Shown: one piece after another, positions 20,025-29,798 of the stretch
Layout of the letters: every line of letters starts with the position of its first letter
Position numbering within the stretch: the stretch's first letter is position 1
NCBI RefSeq assembly: GCF_011516835.1
Contig: NZ_WOTB01000001.1
Location: 1-64,000, forward strand
Source of the DNA: Acetobacter musti
Lineage (GTDB): Bacteria; Pseudomonadota; Alphaproteobacteria; Acetobacterales; Acetobacteraceae
Length of the DNA: 64,000 bases
Direction of reading: 5' to 3'
The notes under the pieces: model-generated
Databases searched by the model: none
What the model was told of the DNA's origin: nothing
The model's input: only the letters and a program-made list of their open reading frames with translations
Position numbers and translations under genes: made by a program

Positions 20025-20810
20025 ATGCCGACCCCGCTGCACACTCTGCCCCGTCTGTTTATGGCTCCGGACCAGGCGGCACAGAGCGTCGGACCGGAAA
20101 CGACCTGCCCCATGTCGCCCGAACAGGCACGTTATCTCGGAACCGTCATGCGACGGAGCGAGGGCGACGAGGTACGTCTGTTTAACGCACGCGACGGAGA
20201 ATGGCTGGCCCGAATCGCCGGCCTCCGGCGTGACCGCGGCACGTTCATCCTGCAGACAAGGCTGCGCACACCGGAGCAGGAGGCAGGCCCGGTCCTGGCG
20301 TTCGCGCTGCTCAAGAGAGACGCAACGGATCTCGTCATCCGAATGGGAACGGAACTGGGCGTCAGCCGGTTCATCCCTCTCATTACGGAACGCACGGTCG
20401 GACAGCGGGTGAACGGAGCGCGTCTCGATTCGATTGCCACCGAAGCCGCCGAACAGTGCGAACGGCTGAGCGTCCCCGTCGTCGCGGAACCCGCCCGGTT
20501 CATGGATTTCCTCGGCGCCTGGAACCCCGAAAATACGCTTTTCACAGCCGTGGAACGGCTCGGCGAACGGGAATTTTCCGAACAGCCGGATAAAAAACCG
20601 GACGAAAAACAAATCGGAACGTTCGCCGGAGCACGTCCCGGCGACGGGATCCTGACCGGCCCCGAAGGGGGTTTCAGTACCGCGGAACTTGACGCGGCGC
20701 TTGCCCGCCCCTTTGTTACGCCAATAACACTGGGCAACAGGGTTCTGCGTGCCGAGACAGCTGTCGCGGCTGCGCTCGCCCTGTTCGATGCCCGGATTCG
20801 AAACGCCTGA
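20025..20810 (+). CDS. rsmE: 16S rRNA (uracil-1498-N3)-methyltransferase
   Basis: RsmE is a SPOUT methyltransferase that modifies U1498 of 16S rRNA. The 261-residue protein has the N-terminal PUA-like part (PRLFMAPDQ, EQARYLGTVMRRSEGDEV) and the C-terminal knot with GPEGGFSTAEL and LGNRVLRAETAV, the SAM-binding knot signature. A Lys/Asp/Glu-rich insertion (about 182-200) is not conserved in better-known homologues. ATG 20025 is used; a later ATG at residue 13 is also possible. gshA follows closely and is probably co-transcribed. Confidence 0.93.
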   Translation: MPTPLHTLPRLFMAPDQAAQSVGPETTCPMSPEQARYLGTVMRRSEGDEVRLFNARDGEWLARIAGLRRDRGTFILQTRLRTPEQEAGPVLAFALLKRDATDLVIRMGTELGVSRFIPLITERTVGQRVNGARLDSIATEAAEQCERLSVPVVAEPARFMDFLGAWNPENTLFTAVERLGEREFSEQPDKKPDEKQIGTFAGARPGDGILTGPEGGFSTAELDAALARPFVTPITLGNRVLRAETAVAAALALFDARIRNA

Positions 20811-20886
20811 GGCGGCGACTGGTCGGAGCGGGATGGTCCCGTCACCGCACAGGGACCAGCCGCCCTTACTGGAAGCCTGTGCGCTG

Positions 20887-22290
20887 ATGTCTAATCCCGC
20901 TGATCAGGACGGCCGGCCCGTCACGTCCACGAAAGAGCTCGTTGATGTGCTGGCGTCGGGCTGTAAGCCCCGGGACGCCTGGCGGATCGGCACGGAGCAC
21001 GAAAAATTCGGTTTTGTCCGCCCCGAAGCGGCAACCGCCACCCGCGCCGCGTTCTCCGCACCGCCCTATGCTCCGGAAGGCATCGAGGCCCTGCTCAGAG
21101 CCACGGAAGCGCAGGGCGACTGGTCGCCCATTACAGATAATGGAGCGATCATCGGCCTGAAAGGGCAGGGCGCGCACCGGGGCGGCGCCATTTCGCTGGA
21201 GCCGGCAGGGCAGTTCGAGCTTTCCGGCGCCCCCCTGACCAGCCTGCACGAGACCGCTGAAGAGTTCGCCCGGCATTTCTCCGACCTGCGCGGCCCGGCC
21301 CGCGCGCTGGGACTGGGTTTCGCCCCGCTCGGCTTCCATCCGCTGGCGACCCGGGCGGAACTGCCATGGATGCCGAAAAGCCGCTACGCGATCATGCGGA
21401 ACTACATGCCGAAAGTCGGCTCTTTCGGTCTCGATATGATGCAGCGGACCTGCACCGTGCAGGTCAATCTCGATTTCTCGTCCGAAAGCGACATGGCGCG
21501 GAAGATGAAGGTCTCTCTGGCCCTGCAGCCCGTCGCCACGGCGCTGTTCGCCAATTCGCCCTTCTATGAGGGCAGACCGAACGGCTGGCTCTCCAACCGC
21601 GCGCGCGTATGGACGGACACCGATAACGCGCGGTCCGGAATGCCCGAAATCTGCTTCAGGGATGATTTCGGATTCAGCGCCTATGTCGAATGGGCGCTCG
21701 ACGTCCCGATGTATTTTATCGTCCGCGACGGAAAGATGATCGACGTCGCAGGCCGGTCATTCCGCGCCTGGCTGGCCGGCGACCGTCAGGACGGCCTCGA
21801 CGGCTACACCCCGACCATCGGCGATTTCGAGGACCATCTGACAACGGTGTTCCCGGATGTCCGCCTGAAGACGTTCCTCGAAATGCGGGGCGCGGACGCC
21901 GGATCGCCGGATATGATGCTGGCCCAGTCGGCGCTCTGGACCGGACTCCTGTACGATGACGCCGCCCTCACCGCCGCAGAAGCCCTGGTCCGGGAACACG
22001 ACCCCGAAAGCTACCGGACCCTGCGCGGCGACGTCCCGGCCCGCGGTCTCGCCACCCCGTTCGGAACAGGAACCGTAAGGGACGTGGCGGCCCGCATGAT
22101 CGCCATCGCGGCCGACGGCCTGCGGGCGCGCAATCTGCGTGACGGAGACGGGCGTGACGAAACCATTTATCTCGCCCCGCTGTTTGCGATCGCGGCCGGC
22201 GGCCCGACACAGGCCGAACACTGGCTCGCCCGGTACGAAGGACCCTGGGCCGGCGATACGTCCCGCATTCTGGGCGAAGCCGAGGTCTGA
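20887..22290 (+). CDS. gshA: Glutamate-cysteine ligase (plant/alphaproteobacterial type)
   Basis: GshA forms gamma-glutamylcysteine, the first step of glutathione synthesis. The 467-residue protein belongs to the class found in alphaproteobacteria and plants: RIGTEHEKFGF near 35-45, SLEPAGQFELSGAP, MPKSRYAIMRNYMP, and MQRTCTVQVNLDFSSE are its landmarks. I chose ATG 20887 because upstream in-frame sequence overlaps rsmE and is not family-like; GGAAG is about 12 bases before it, and ATG 20833 is an alternative. A 20-bp perfect palindrome begins at the base following the stop. Confidence 0.92.
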   Translation: MSNPADQDGRPVTSTKELVDVLASGCKPRDAWRIGTEHEKFGFVRPEAATATRAAFSAPPYAPEGIEALLRATEAQGDWSPITDNGAIIGLKGQGAHRGGAISLEPAGQFELSGAPLTSLHETAEEFARHFSDLRGPARALGLGFAPLGFHPLATRAELPWMPKSRYAIMRNYMPKVGSFGLDMMQRTCTVQVNLDFSSESDMARKMKVSLALQPVATALFANSPFYEGRPNGWLSNRARVWTDTDNARSGMPEICFRDDFGFSAYVEWALDVPMYFIVRDGKMIDVAGRSFRAWLAGDRQDGLDGYTPTIGDFEDHLTTVFPDVRLKTFLEMRGADAGSPDMMLAQSALWTGLLYDDAALTAAEALVREHDPESYRTLRGDVPARGLATPFGTGTVRDVAARMIAIAADGLRARNLRDGDGRDETIYLAPLFAIAAGGPTQAEHWLARYEGPWAGDTSRILGEAEV

Positions 22291-22310
22291 ACGATGCGGC
22301 GCCGCATCGT
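22291..22310. repeat. 20-bp perfect palindrome after gshA
   Basis: ACGATGCGGCGCCGCATCGT is self-complementary over its full length and starts directly after the gshA stop codon. No T-tract follows, so it is a hairpin or protein site rather than a clear intrinsic terminator. Confidence 0.6.
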
Positions 22311-22430
22311 CGCTGACTGCCCGCGAGGGATAACGCCGCCCCTGTTCAGGTCACGCCGGTCTCGCGGAATGTCTCGCAACGCCCCGGTCGTCCCGCATGA
22401 CGGGCCGGATTGCAGGAGAGCAGCAGCACG

Positions 22431-24284
22431 GTGACATCCCCCCTCGTCAGGCTGCGACTGCTGGAGACGTCGGACCTCCACATGTTTCTCTGCGCCTGGG
22501 ATTATTACCGCGCCCGTGAGGACAGCACGGCCGGACTCACCCGCGTCGCGAGCCTGATCCGCGCGGCACGGGCGGAAGCCTCCAACAGTCTGCTTTTTGA
22601 TAATGGCGACATCATCCAGGGCAACCCGCTGGGTGATTACATGGCTCTGCCCGGTCACCTGCAGAACGCAGGCGGTCACCCGATGTTCCGGGCCATGAGC
22701 CGGCTCGGCTACGACGCGGCGACATTCGGCAATCACGAATTCAACTACGGCCTGGCGTTCCTGGAAGACGCGCTGCGAAGCGCCGATTTCCCCTTCGTCT
22801 GCGCCAATGCGGAGTATCCCGACGGCACACCCCTCGTGCCCCGCAGCGTCGTGCTCGAACGGGAGGTCACCGACGAAGCCGGTCAGCCTCATTCCCTCAA
22901 GATCGGCGTAACAGGGTTCCTGCCGCCCCAGATCATGATCTGGGACGCAATGCACCTGACCGGATCTGTCCAGGCAACCGACATCGTCGAGGCCGCCCGC
23001 CGCGTCGTGCCGGCCCTGTGCGCCCGCTGCGACGTGCTTGTGGCCCTCTGTCATTCCGGCATCTCAGCGACACCGCGCCAGGGCGGAGATGAGAACGCCG
23101 CTCTGTACCTCGCCGAAGTACCCGGCATCGACGTGGTGTTCACAGGCCATACCCACCGGGTGTTCCCCGGCCCGGATTACGACGGGCTGCCCGGCGTGGA
23201 CGCAGAAGCAGGCACGCTCGCCGGAAAGCCCGCCGTCATGCCCGGATTCCGGGGCAGCCATCTGGGCCTGATCGATCTCGATCTCCGGCGTAAAAAAGGC
23301 GGCGGCTGGATCATCGAAAAATCCCGCTGCGAGGTGCGGCCGATCTGCCGGCGTGAATCGGGCGCCGTCGTTCCGCTCACACAGAACGACGCCCCGACCG
23401 ACGCGACAGCGCTCCCGGCCCACACGGCAACAATGGCATGGATGGCGCAGCCGGTCGGCATGACCAGCGTGCCCCTGAATACCTATTTCACGTTTCTTCA
23501 GCCCGACCCGTGCGTCGCGCTCGTGAACGCCGCGCAGCTCTGGTATGCGCGCCCTCTTCTCGCCCGTTCGGACGCCGCGTCCCTGCCGCTGCTCTCGGCG
23601 GCGGCAGCGTTCAGCACAGGCGGAATGTCGCCGGACGCCTTTGTCGATATATCTCCGGGCCCGCTGACAATGCGCGACCTCGCCAATATCTACACCTTCG
23701 CCAACACCGTGAGCGTCGTCCGCTGCACCGGAGCCGAAGTCAGAGAATGGCTGGAGCGGTCCGCGATCATCTTCAGTCAGATCGTGCCCGGACAGACCCC
23801 GGCCCGGCCGTTAATCGCACCGGACCTGCCAGGCTATAATTTCGACATCATCGCCGGCCTGACCTACGCGATCGACGTGACACAGCCGCCGCGCTACGCC
23901 CCCGACGGCAGCCTTCTGAACCCCGATGCCGGCAGGATCGCCGATCTGCAGTTCAACGGCCGTCCCGTCGATCCGGAACAGTCTTTCGCTATTGTCACAA
24001 ACAACTACCGCGCCGGAGGCGGCGGCCATTTCCCCGGCACAGGCACGGGGCACATCATCCTGACCGCCCCCGACGGAAACCGCGATGCGCTGATTCGCTA
24101 CGTAACCGAACACCGGACCGTCGCCCCGTCGCTCACACCGGTCTGGCGTTTCGTAAGCCCGCCTGTGCCCACAACCGTTTCCGTCGAAATTCCGGCCGCG
24201 GCGGCCCGCCTCGTCCGCAGCGACGTCCTGCAACGGGACGGGGAGGGCAGCGACGGGCGACTTCGCTACGTTTTCAGCCTGTGA
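22431..24284 (+). CDS. CpdB/5'-nucleotidase-family metallophosphoesterase without signal peptide
   Basis: The 617-residue protein has an N-terminal calcineurin-like phosphoesterase domain (ETSDLHMFL, LLFDNGDIIQG, FGNHEFNYG, VALCHSGI, VFTGHTHRVFPG) and a C-terminal 5'-nucleotidase substrate domain (ANIYTFANTVSVVRCTGAEVREWLE, FDIIAGLTYAIDV, ATNNYRAGGGGHFPG-like TNNYRAGGGG). This is the layout of 2',3'-cyclic-nucleotide 2'-phosphodiesterase/3'-nucleotidase (CpdB). Unlike E. coli CpdB, no signal peptide is visible from GTG 22431 (AGGAG upstream) or the alternative TTG 22410, so a cytoplasmic location is inferred unless the start is wrong. It probably salvages nucleotides; substrate range is not readable. 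Confidence 0.82.
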   Translation: MTSPLVRLRLLETSDLHMFLCAWDYYRAREDSTAGLTRVASLIRAARAEASNSLLFDNGDIIQGNPLGDYMALPGHLQNAGGHPMFRAMSRLGYDAATFGNHEFNYGLAFLEDALRSADFPFVCANAEYPDGTPLVPRSVVLEREVTDEAGQPHSLKIGVTGFLPPQIMIWDAMHLTGSVQATDIVEAARRVVPALCARCDVLVALCHSGISATPRQGGDENAALYLAEVPGIDVVFTGHTHRVFPGPDYDGLPGVDAEAGTLAGKPAVMPGFRGSHLGLIDLDLRRKKGGGWIIEKSRCEVRPICRRESGAVVPLTQNDAPTDATALPAHTATMAWMAQPVGMTSVPLNTYFTFLQPDPCVALVNAAQLWYARPLLARSDAASLPLLSAAAAFSTGGMSPDAFVDISPGPLTMRDLANIYTFANTVSVVRCTGAEVREWLERSAIIFSQIVPGQTPARPLIAPDLPGYNFDIIAGLTYAIDVTQPPRYAPDGSLLNPDAGRIADLQFNGRPVDPEQSFAIVTNNYRAGGGGHFPGTGTGHIILTAPDGNRDALIRYVTEHRTVAPSLTPVWRFVSPPVPTTVSVEIPAAAARLVRSDVLQRDGEGSDGRLRYVFSL

Positions 24285-24525
24285 GCGACAACAACTGAGC
24301 CCCCGCCACTGAGCACCGGCCAGTAAGTGACAGCCAGCGGGTGATACCCGGCGGCTGCCCGCCAGCGAGTAACGGCCCGCCCCGTCCTCTCCTCACAATC
24401 CATACAGTTCCAGGCGGAACGCCATCCCTGAAATCCCCGCCACCGGGATCAGCGCTCTCCGCCAGCCCCGGCAAGGCCCCCGGACGCTTGACGCAGACGG
24501 CTTCCGCCCGCATTGCTTCCGCATC

Positions 24526-25689
24526 ATGCGTGTCGCCGCCATTCTTCTCGCCGCCGGGCTGGGCAGCCGTTATGCCGCCGCCACCGGTCATACGATCGCC
24601 AAGCAGTTTGTGACGCTTGCCGGCCGTCCCGTCATCCGTCACGCCGCGGAGGCTCTGCTGCCTCACGTCGCGCTGCTGCAGCCGGTCGGTGACCCGGACC
24701 TCCTGGCAGAAGCCCTGCACGGTCTGACCTTCCTCCCGCCCGTCGCCGGCGGTGCCGAGCGCCAGGACAGCGTCCGGGCCGGACTCGAAGCGCTGGATGC
24801 TCTTCCCGAAGATCAGAAACCGGATCTCGTCCTCGTCCATGACGGCGCACGTCCGTACGTCACCGCCGCCCTGATCGAAGGCGTGATCGCCGCCCTCGCG
24901 GACCACCCCGGCGCCATCCCCGCCGTGCCCGTGGCCGATACCCTCAAGCGCGGCGAAAACGGCGTGATTGCAGGCACCGTCTCGCGGGAACATCTGTTCA
25001 GAGCCCAGACCCCGCAGGGATTCCGCTTCCCCCTGCTGCGCGACCTGCACCGCTCCGCGGCGGCGCAGAGCGGCGTCACCGCCACGGACGACGCCCTTCT
25101 GCTCGAAAGCTCAGGGTTCAGCGTGGCGCTGGTGCCAGGCTCCGAAGACAACATCAAGCTGACTTATGAGGAGGATCTGGTGCGTCTGGAACGCCTGATC
25201 GGCCCGGCCCTGCTGCCGCGCACCGGCTTCGGGTATGATGTTCATGCCTTTGCTGAAAACCGTCCGCTGATCATCTGCGGCATCACCATTCCCCACACGC
25301 GGGGACTCGCGGGACATTCCGATGCGGATGTCGGCATCCACGCCCTGTGCGACGCAATCTATGGCGCCCTGGCCGAAGGCGATATCGGACGTCATTTCCC
25401 GCCGAGCCAGAACGAGTGGAAAGACGCCGACAGCGCCCGCTTCCTCGTCCATGCCGGCGAACTGGTGCGCAGCAAAGGCGGTATGCTCGTCAACGCGGAT
25501 GTCACGCTTATCTGTGAACGCCCGAAAATCGGCCCCCACGCCCAGGCCATGCGGGAGAGAATGGCCTCCCTGCTGCAGGTCGATGTCGGCCGGATCTCCG
25601 TGAAGGCGACCACATCGGAACGCCTGGGCTTTACCGGCCGGGAAGAAGGGATCGCCTGCGCGGCAACCGCGACAGTCCTCGTCCCCTGA
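24526..25689 (+). CDS. ispDF: Bifunctional IspD-IspF enzyme
   Basis: The 387-residue protein joins two MEP-pathway enzymes. Residues 1-225 are IspD, which makes CDP-methylerythritol ([14 protein letters not shown] nucleotide-binding loop, [37 protein letters not shown]). Residues 230-387 are IspF, which cyclises CDP-ME 2-phosphate ([10 protein letters not shown] with its zinc His, [48 protein letters not shown]). Such IspDF fusions are common in alphaproteobacteria. ATG 24526 is used; the 241-base gap before it holds no gene I can support. Together with dxs at the left edge it shows that isoprenoids are made by the MEP route. Confidence 0.95.
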   Translation: MRVAAILLAAGLGSRYAAATGHTIAKQFVTLAGRPVIRHAAEALLPHVALLQPVGDPDLLAEALHGLTFLPPVAGGAERQDSVRAGLEALDALPEDQKPDLVLVHDGARPYVTAALIEGVIAALADHPGAIPAVPVADTLKRGENGVIAGTVSREHLFRAQTPQGFRFPLLRDLHRSAAAQSGVTATDDALLLESSGFSVALVPGSEDNIKLTYEEDLVRLERLIGPALLPRTGFGYDVHAFAENRPLIICGITIPHTRGLAGHSDADVGIHALCDAIYGALAEGDIGRHFPPSQNEWKDADSARFLVHAGELVRSKGGMLVNADVTLICERPKIGPHAQAMRERMASLLQVDVGRISVKATTSERLGFTGREEGIACAATATVLVP

Positions 25690-25834
25690 AACCTGCTCTC
25701 TGAAACCTGTTTCTCTGACAGGCCCTCACGCCTGAGCCGGGAAAAGCCCGACAGCTTTTCCACCGGAAGGGCAGGGGAGGCCGCCCCGTCCCGGTTTCGT
25801 CTTTCCCGGCCTCGTCCTTCCGGCGCGGAGGCCG

Positions 25835-26323
25835 TCAGAAAGACGAACACCCCCTGGTGACGGTCAGCCCGACAGCCTGCTGGTGAAATGTCTTCTTATA
25901 CGCATCCCGGATCGCCGTGATTTTGTTCCCCAGATCCGGCGTTTCCTCCGTGACGACCCACACCAGCCGCGACGGCTCCGTGCCGATGCGGCCCGTTTCC
26001 CGGTCCTGCCACTGACCAAGGCCGTTCTGAACCGTCAGACCCGCCGGAAAGCGCGGCGTGATCACATCGCGAAGAAAGCCCCGCCAGTCCGCATCTGTCA
26101 CGACGCCGCCCTCAGGCCGGGTCATCCCGAACATCAGTGTAATCTGAAGGTCAGACGTGGCGCCCAGGGCACCGCAAAGCCGCGGCACACTCTCCCCCGC
26201 GACCGGCTGCGCCGTCGCCTGTGTCGCCTCCCGCATCGCCGGCCGCGTCCCGCCGTCAGGCGCCTGACATCCGGTGACGAGCAGCGCAAACGCCGTCAGC
26301 GCAATCCGGCGTGTCATGCTCAT
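25835..26323 (-). CDS. DUF3574 lipoprotein
   Basis: The 162-residue protein begins with a lipoprotein signal, MTRRIALTAFALLVTGC, whose Cys19 would be lipidated. The body (about 45-160: CGALGATSDLQITLMFGMTRP, VTDADWRGFLRDVITPRFPAGLTV, ITAIRDAYKKTFHQQAV) matches the DUF3574 family of unknown function. ATG 26323 overlaps the stop of the Nudix gene as ATGA, so the two are translationally coupled. No biochemical role can be assigned. Confidence 0.8.
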   Translation of the reverse strand: MSMTRRIALTAFALLVTGCQAPDGGTRPAMREATQATAQPVAGESVPRLCGALGATSDLQITLMFGMTRPEGGVVTDADWRGFLRDVITPRFPAGLTVQNGLGQWQDRETGRIGTEPSRLVWVVTEETPDLGNKITAIRDAYKKTFHQQAVGLTVTRGCSSF

Positions 26324-27162
26324 AAGACGCTCCTGTCACCATGAAGCCCGCTCCGGAGCCTCCTGCCTTCCGCCGACTGCGGATCGATCAGCCCCTCCCG
26401 CAGAAAGAGATCGATCAGCACGAGATTGACGTTGAACTTGAACTCATCCGTATCCCGCACAAGTCGAAAGACCTCAGCGATCGGGAGAAGAAGAAACTCC
26501 TCCACCTCGCCATCCGCCGGCTCCGGCGTGAACAGATCCGTCAGAACCAGGTCGTAACAGATCAGCAGATCGCGGCGCAGCCCCTCCGGACGATCGAGCG
26601 CATAGCGAATCGTCCCGGCATGCCGGGCATTCTTCATGATCTCCGGAGGCAGGCTGGCCTCCTCTCCGGCTTCCTTGAACAGCGCGGCATCCGGCGTCAG
26701 CCCGGCGGAGACGCCGCCGGCGACGAGATGATCGAGCTTGCCCGGATCGAGGCGCTTCCCGGCCGAACGCCGCCCGACCCAGAGATGCAGACCGTCCTCC
26801 CTGCGGACAAGCCCGTTGAGATGAACGCCGGTCGCGATCAGCCCGAAGAGAGGCAGCGCCCCACGGTCGATCCGCGCGACAGGCGGCCGGTCTTCGGCGG
26901 TGCGGACGTCGAACAGCTCGTGATGTGACCGGTAGAAGCCCTCATCGGCAAGACGCTGGCCGATCGCCTCAAGCCGTGAGGGATCGGTCAGCGAGAACGC
27001 CGCGCCATCCGCGAGACCCAGCCGGCCAAGCTCCGGAGCAATGCGGGGATCGATATAACCCGCAGCCTCTCCCCCCAGCCTGAAGACCGGCCGCCCGCCC
27101 GGCAGAACGGCCGTATTGCAGGCCTCGATATGGCGCATGAAGCCATCCGCGGCGTTGCTCAT
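26320..27162 (-). CDS. DUF4743 / Nudix hydrolase
   Basis: The 280-residue protein has an N-terminal DUF4743-type domain (about 1-110; MRHIEACN, PEDLFDVRT-like HHELFDVR) and a Nudix domain (about 115-270). The Nudix box region reads GGVSAGLTPDAALFKEAGEE. It keeps the catalytic EAGEE acidic pair but has Leu where the first Glu is usual and Lys for Arg, deviations seen in this subfamily. Related proteins include the Nudix half of yeast Tnr3 and plant Nudix proteins acting on oxidised thiamine diphosphate; that function here is only inferred. ATG 27162 is supported by GGAGAGACGGGA upstream. It diverges from the ABC exporter. Confidence 0.82.
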   Translation of the reverse strand: MSNAADGFMRHIEACNTAVLPGGRPVFRLGGEAAGYIDPRIAPELGRLGLADGAAFSLTDPSRLEAIGQRLADEGFYRSHHELFDVRTAEDRPPVARIDRGALPLFGLIATGVHLNGLVRREDGLHLWVGRRSAGKRLDPGKLDHLVAGGVSAGLTPDAALFKEAGEEASLPPEIMKNARHAGTIRYALDRPEGLRRDLLICYDLVLTDLFTPEPADGEVEEFLLLPIAEVFRLVRDTDEFKFNVNLVLIDLFLREGLIDPQSAEGRRLRSGLHGDRSVL

Positions 27163-27300
27163 TTCCCGTCTCTCCGATGACAGGCAGGGCGGAACAAAGC
27201 AGGGTGACGGAGCATGGCAACCTTCCGAACTGACAGAAGCAGTCTGAGCCCATAACGGGCGTCTGGCCATTTTTCCTACGGGGAGAGCAGGGCGCTGACA

Positions 27301-29211
27301 ATGCCGGGCCGCCGCCCGTCAGGATCACGAGGGCTTGCAAAACCGCGTGAAGCTGCCACATCGGGACGCATGAGTCCCCCGTCGAATGCTGCGCCCCGAC
27401 CGTCCCGGCCCGCAGGTCTTACCCTCTCCAGGCTGCTGCCTTACTTATGGCCCCGTAACGATCCCGGCCTGCGCCTCCGCGTTATCGCCGTGCTCCTGCT
27501 GATGGTGCTCGCCAAAGTCGTGACCATCGCCGTGCCCTGGCTCTACAGCCGGATCATCGACCACCTCTCCCGCCCCGATTCCGTCGTCACCGTCCCGGTC
27601 CTGCTCATCGTCGGCTACGGACTGGTCCGCATCATGTCGTCCGCCTTCAACGAACTGCGCGACATGGTCTTCGCGCCGGTCCGGTACAGGGTCGCCCGTG
27701 ACGCCGCGATGCGCAGCTTCGTTCACATGCACGAACTGTCGCTCCGCTTTCATATGGACCGCCGGACCGGCGGCGTGACCCGCGCGATCGAACGCGGCAC
27801 CGAGGCCGTGGAAACACTGCTCCGGATGGGCCTGATCATCGTGCCAACGCTTCTCGAGGCGTTCATGGTCATCGGACTGATATGGATCGTGTTCGACTGG
27901 CGCTACGCCGGAATGATCCTGCTGGCCGTCATCGCCTATGTCGTCTTCACCTTCGCCTTTACCTCCTGGCGAATCGGCATCCGCCGCCGGATGAACGACA
28001 TCAACAGCGAAGCCACCGACAAGGCGCTCGACAGCCTGCTGAATTACGAAACCGTCAAATATTTCGGCAACGAGGCGCACGAGGCGAGACGCTACGGAGA
28101 CGCCCAGACCCGCTACGCCCGCGCGGCGACGCAGACCCAGTACACGCTCGGACTCCTGAATTTCGGCCAGGCCGCGATCATCGGGACCGCCCTGATGCTG
28201 ATCATGCTGCTCGCGGGCGCGGACGTCTCCGCCGGCCGCCTGAGCGTGGGACGTTTCGTGCTGGTCAACACCTACCTGCTCCAGCTCTACGCACCGCTAA
28301 ATTTCTTAGGCTCCATCTACTCCTCGATCCGTAACGCGCTGGTCGATCTGGAGCATATGTTCGGCCTGCTGGAGGAAACGGTCGAGGTCGCGGACCCCGC
28401 CCACCCCCTGCCGATCGCGGCAAGACTGCACGACGCCGCACCCGTCAGCGTCGCGTTCAGAGACGTCCATTTCGGCTACCGGCCCGACCGGGAGATTCTC
28501 CACGGCGTCAGCTTCTCCGCCGCTCCCGGCACCCTCGTCGCCATCGTCGGCCCCACCGGCGCCGGAAAATCGACCATCAGCCGGCTGCTGTTCCGCTTCT
28601 ATGACGTCTGGTCCGGCCACGTGATGATCGATGGCCATGATGTCCGCGCCTATCGCCAGGCCGACCTCCGGGCCGCAATCGGCGTCGTCCCGCAGGACAC
28701 CGTCCTGTTCAATGACACCATCGGCTACAATATCGCCTACGGGCGTCTCGGCGCCACCCAGGAAGAGATCGAACACGCGGCCCGGCTGGCCCAGGTCCAT
28801 GACTTCATCGTGTCGCTGCCCGACGGTTACGGAACACGTGTCGGTGAGCGGGGGCTGAAACTCTCCGGCGGCGAAAAACAGCGCGTCGCCATCGCCCGCA
28901 CGATTCTCAAGGACCCCCGGCTCCTGATCCTGGACGAAGCCACCAGCGCGCTCGACACCCATACCGAACGGGAGATCCAGTCGGCGCTGCGGGCGGTTTC
29001 CGCTGAACGTACCACTGTCGTGATCGCACACCGTCTTTCAACTGTGGTCGATGCAGACGAAATACTGGTACTGGCAGACGGTCGCGTGCAGGAGCGGGGC
29101 CGTCATGCCGATCTCGTGGCGAAAGGCGGCCTGTACGCCGCCATGTGGGCCGCGCAGGATGCCGGAATGGACGATTCCGCGCAGACTGTGCCGGAAAAAC
29201 TGCCGGTCTGA
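27301..29211 (+). CDS. Atm1/HMT1-type ABC exporter (fused permease-ATPase)
   Basis: A 636-residue half-transporter with six membrane helices (about 55-345) and a C-terminal ATPase: Walker A GPTGAGKST, Q-loop VVPQDTVLFNDTIGYNIAYG, signature LSGGEKQRVAIART, Walker B LLILDEATSALD and VIAHRLSTV. DALLNYETVKYFGNE-type sequence (DSLLNYETVKYFGNEAHE) and the ATPase loop FNDTIGYNIAYGR are hallmarks of the Atm1/ABCB7 group. That group exports glutathione-linked sulfur species needed for iron-sulfur assembly outside the compartment, or heavy-metal conjugates in the NaAtm1 branch. ATG 27301 or ATG 27370 may be the start; the first 40 residues are low-complexity. Confidence 0.9.
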   Translation: MPGRRPSGSRGLAKPREAATSGRMSPPSNAAPRPSRPAGLTLSRLLPYLWPRNDPGLRLRVIAVLLLMVLAKVVTIAVPWLYSRIIDHLSRPDSVVTVPVLLIVGYGLVRIMSSAFNELRDMVFAPVRYRVARDAAMRSFVHMHELSLRFHMDRRTGGVTRAIERGTEAVETLLRMGLIIVPTLLEAFMVIGLIWIVFDWRYAGMILLAVIAYVVFTFAFTSWRIGIRRRMNDINSEATDKALDSLLNYETVKYFGNEAHEARRYGDAQTRYARAATQTQYTLGLLNFGQAAIIGTALMLIMLLAGADVSAGRLSVGRFVLVNTYLLQLYAPLNFLGSIYSSIRNALVDLEHMFGLLEETVEVADPAHPLPIAARLHDAAPVSVAFRDVHFGYRPDREILHGVSFSAAPGTLVAIVGPTGAGKSTISRLLFRFYDVWSGHVMIDGHDVRAYRQADLRAAIGVVPQDTVLFNDTIGYNIAYGRLGATQEEIEHAARLAQVHDFIVSLPDGYGTRVGERGLKLSGGEKQRVAIARTILKDPRLLILDEATSALDTHTEREIQSALRAVSAERTTVVIAHRLSTVVDADEILVLADGRVQERGRHADLVAKGGLYAAMWAAQDAGMDDSAQTVPEKLPV

Positions 29212-29268
29212 GACTGGCTGAACAGAACGCAGGGCCGCATGACCGGCGTTATCAGAGGATGAGACGAT

Positions 29269-29580
29269 ATGACCGACAGTAAAACGAGCGACAAACAGAC
29301 CCCGGCGAAACAGGTGACGGAATCCGGCCCCCAGCCCGAGCAGATCTCCGAAGAACTGACCAAATGCGCGATGGTCGTCGAGCACGCCATCGAGCATCTG
29401 CTCGACGAGCACCACGCGCCGCTCTCCGTGGCCTCCGCCCTGCTGGGCGGATCGCTCGGCCTCCTCGCCCGCACCATGGATCGCGATACGATTCTGAAGA
29501 TCCTGGACAGCGCCATGCAGAGCGTGCGTTCCGGCGAACTGCAGCAGGCCGGGAAGGCCAGCCCGTCCGGGAGCGCCTGA
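29269..29580 (+). CDS. Small conserved-looking hypothetical protein
   Basis: The 103-residue soluble protein has a Lys/Thr/Gln-rich start, then a predicted helical core (about 22-85: QISEELTKCAMVVEHAIEHLL, APLSVASALLGGSLGLLARTM, DTILKILDSAMQSVRSGEL). No family is recognisable. It is 57 bases after the Atm1-type exporter and has GGATGAGACGAT before ATG 29269, so it is probably in the same transcript. Codon use resembles its neighbours. The layout of paired amphipathic helices would suit a small dimer, but that is inference. Confidence 0.6.
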   Translation: MTDSKTSDKQTPAKQVTESGPQPEQISEELTKCAMVVEHAIEHLLDEHHAPLSVASALLGGSLGLLARTMDRDTILKILDSAMQSVRSGELQQAGKASPSGSA

Positions 29581-29696
29581 CCCGCTTTACCTGATCCGCT
29601 TTATCGGGCGGGGGAGCCGGAGGGCGCAGAACCGGCAAATCCAGGCGGGAAGAGCCGCGCGCAGCACATTCGTGCCGGCTGACCGCCATAGTTTGC

Positions 29697-29725
29697 TTGA
29701 CTGTGGAGAACGCCTCCGTCATAAG
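29697..29725 (+). promoter_or_regulatory. Candidate promoter of rpmB
   Basis: TTGACT (29697-29702), a 17-base spacer and CATAAG (29720-29725) resemble a sigma-70-type promoter about 75 bases before rpmB. The -35 box is good and the -10 box is weak. Confidence 0.4.
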
Positions 29726-29798
29726 CCGCGCCTGATTGTGAAGGATGAAAGCCGGGCATCGCCTCGGCCCCTGTTCTTTTTTGACCGAGGAAGTAATC

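Noticed and set aside
24285..24525. Possible tandem repeat (CTGAGC / GTGA-like words) before ispDF
   Set aside because: The similarity between units is too low and irregular to call a repeat.
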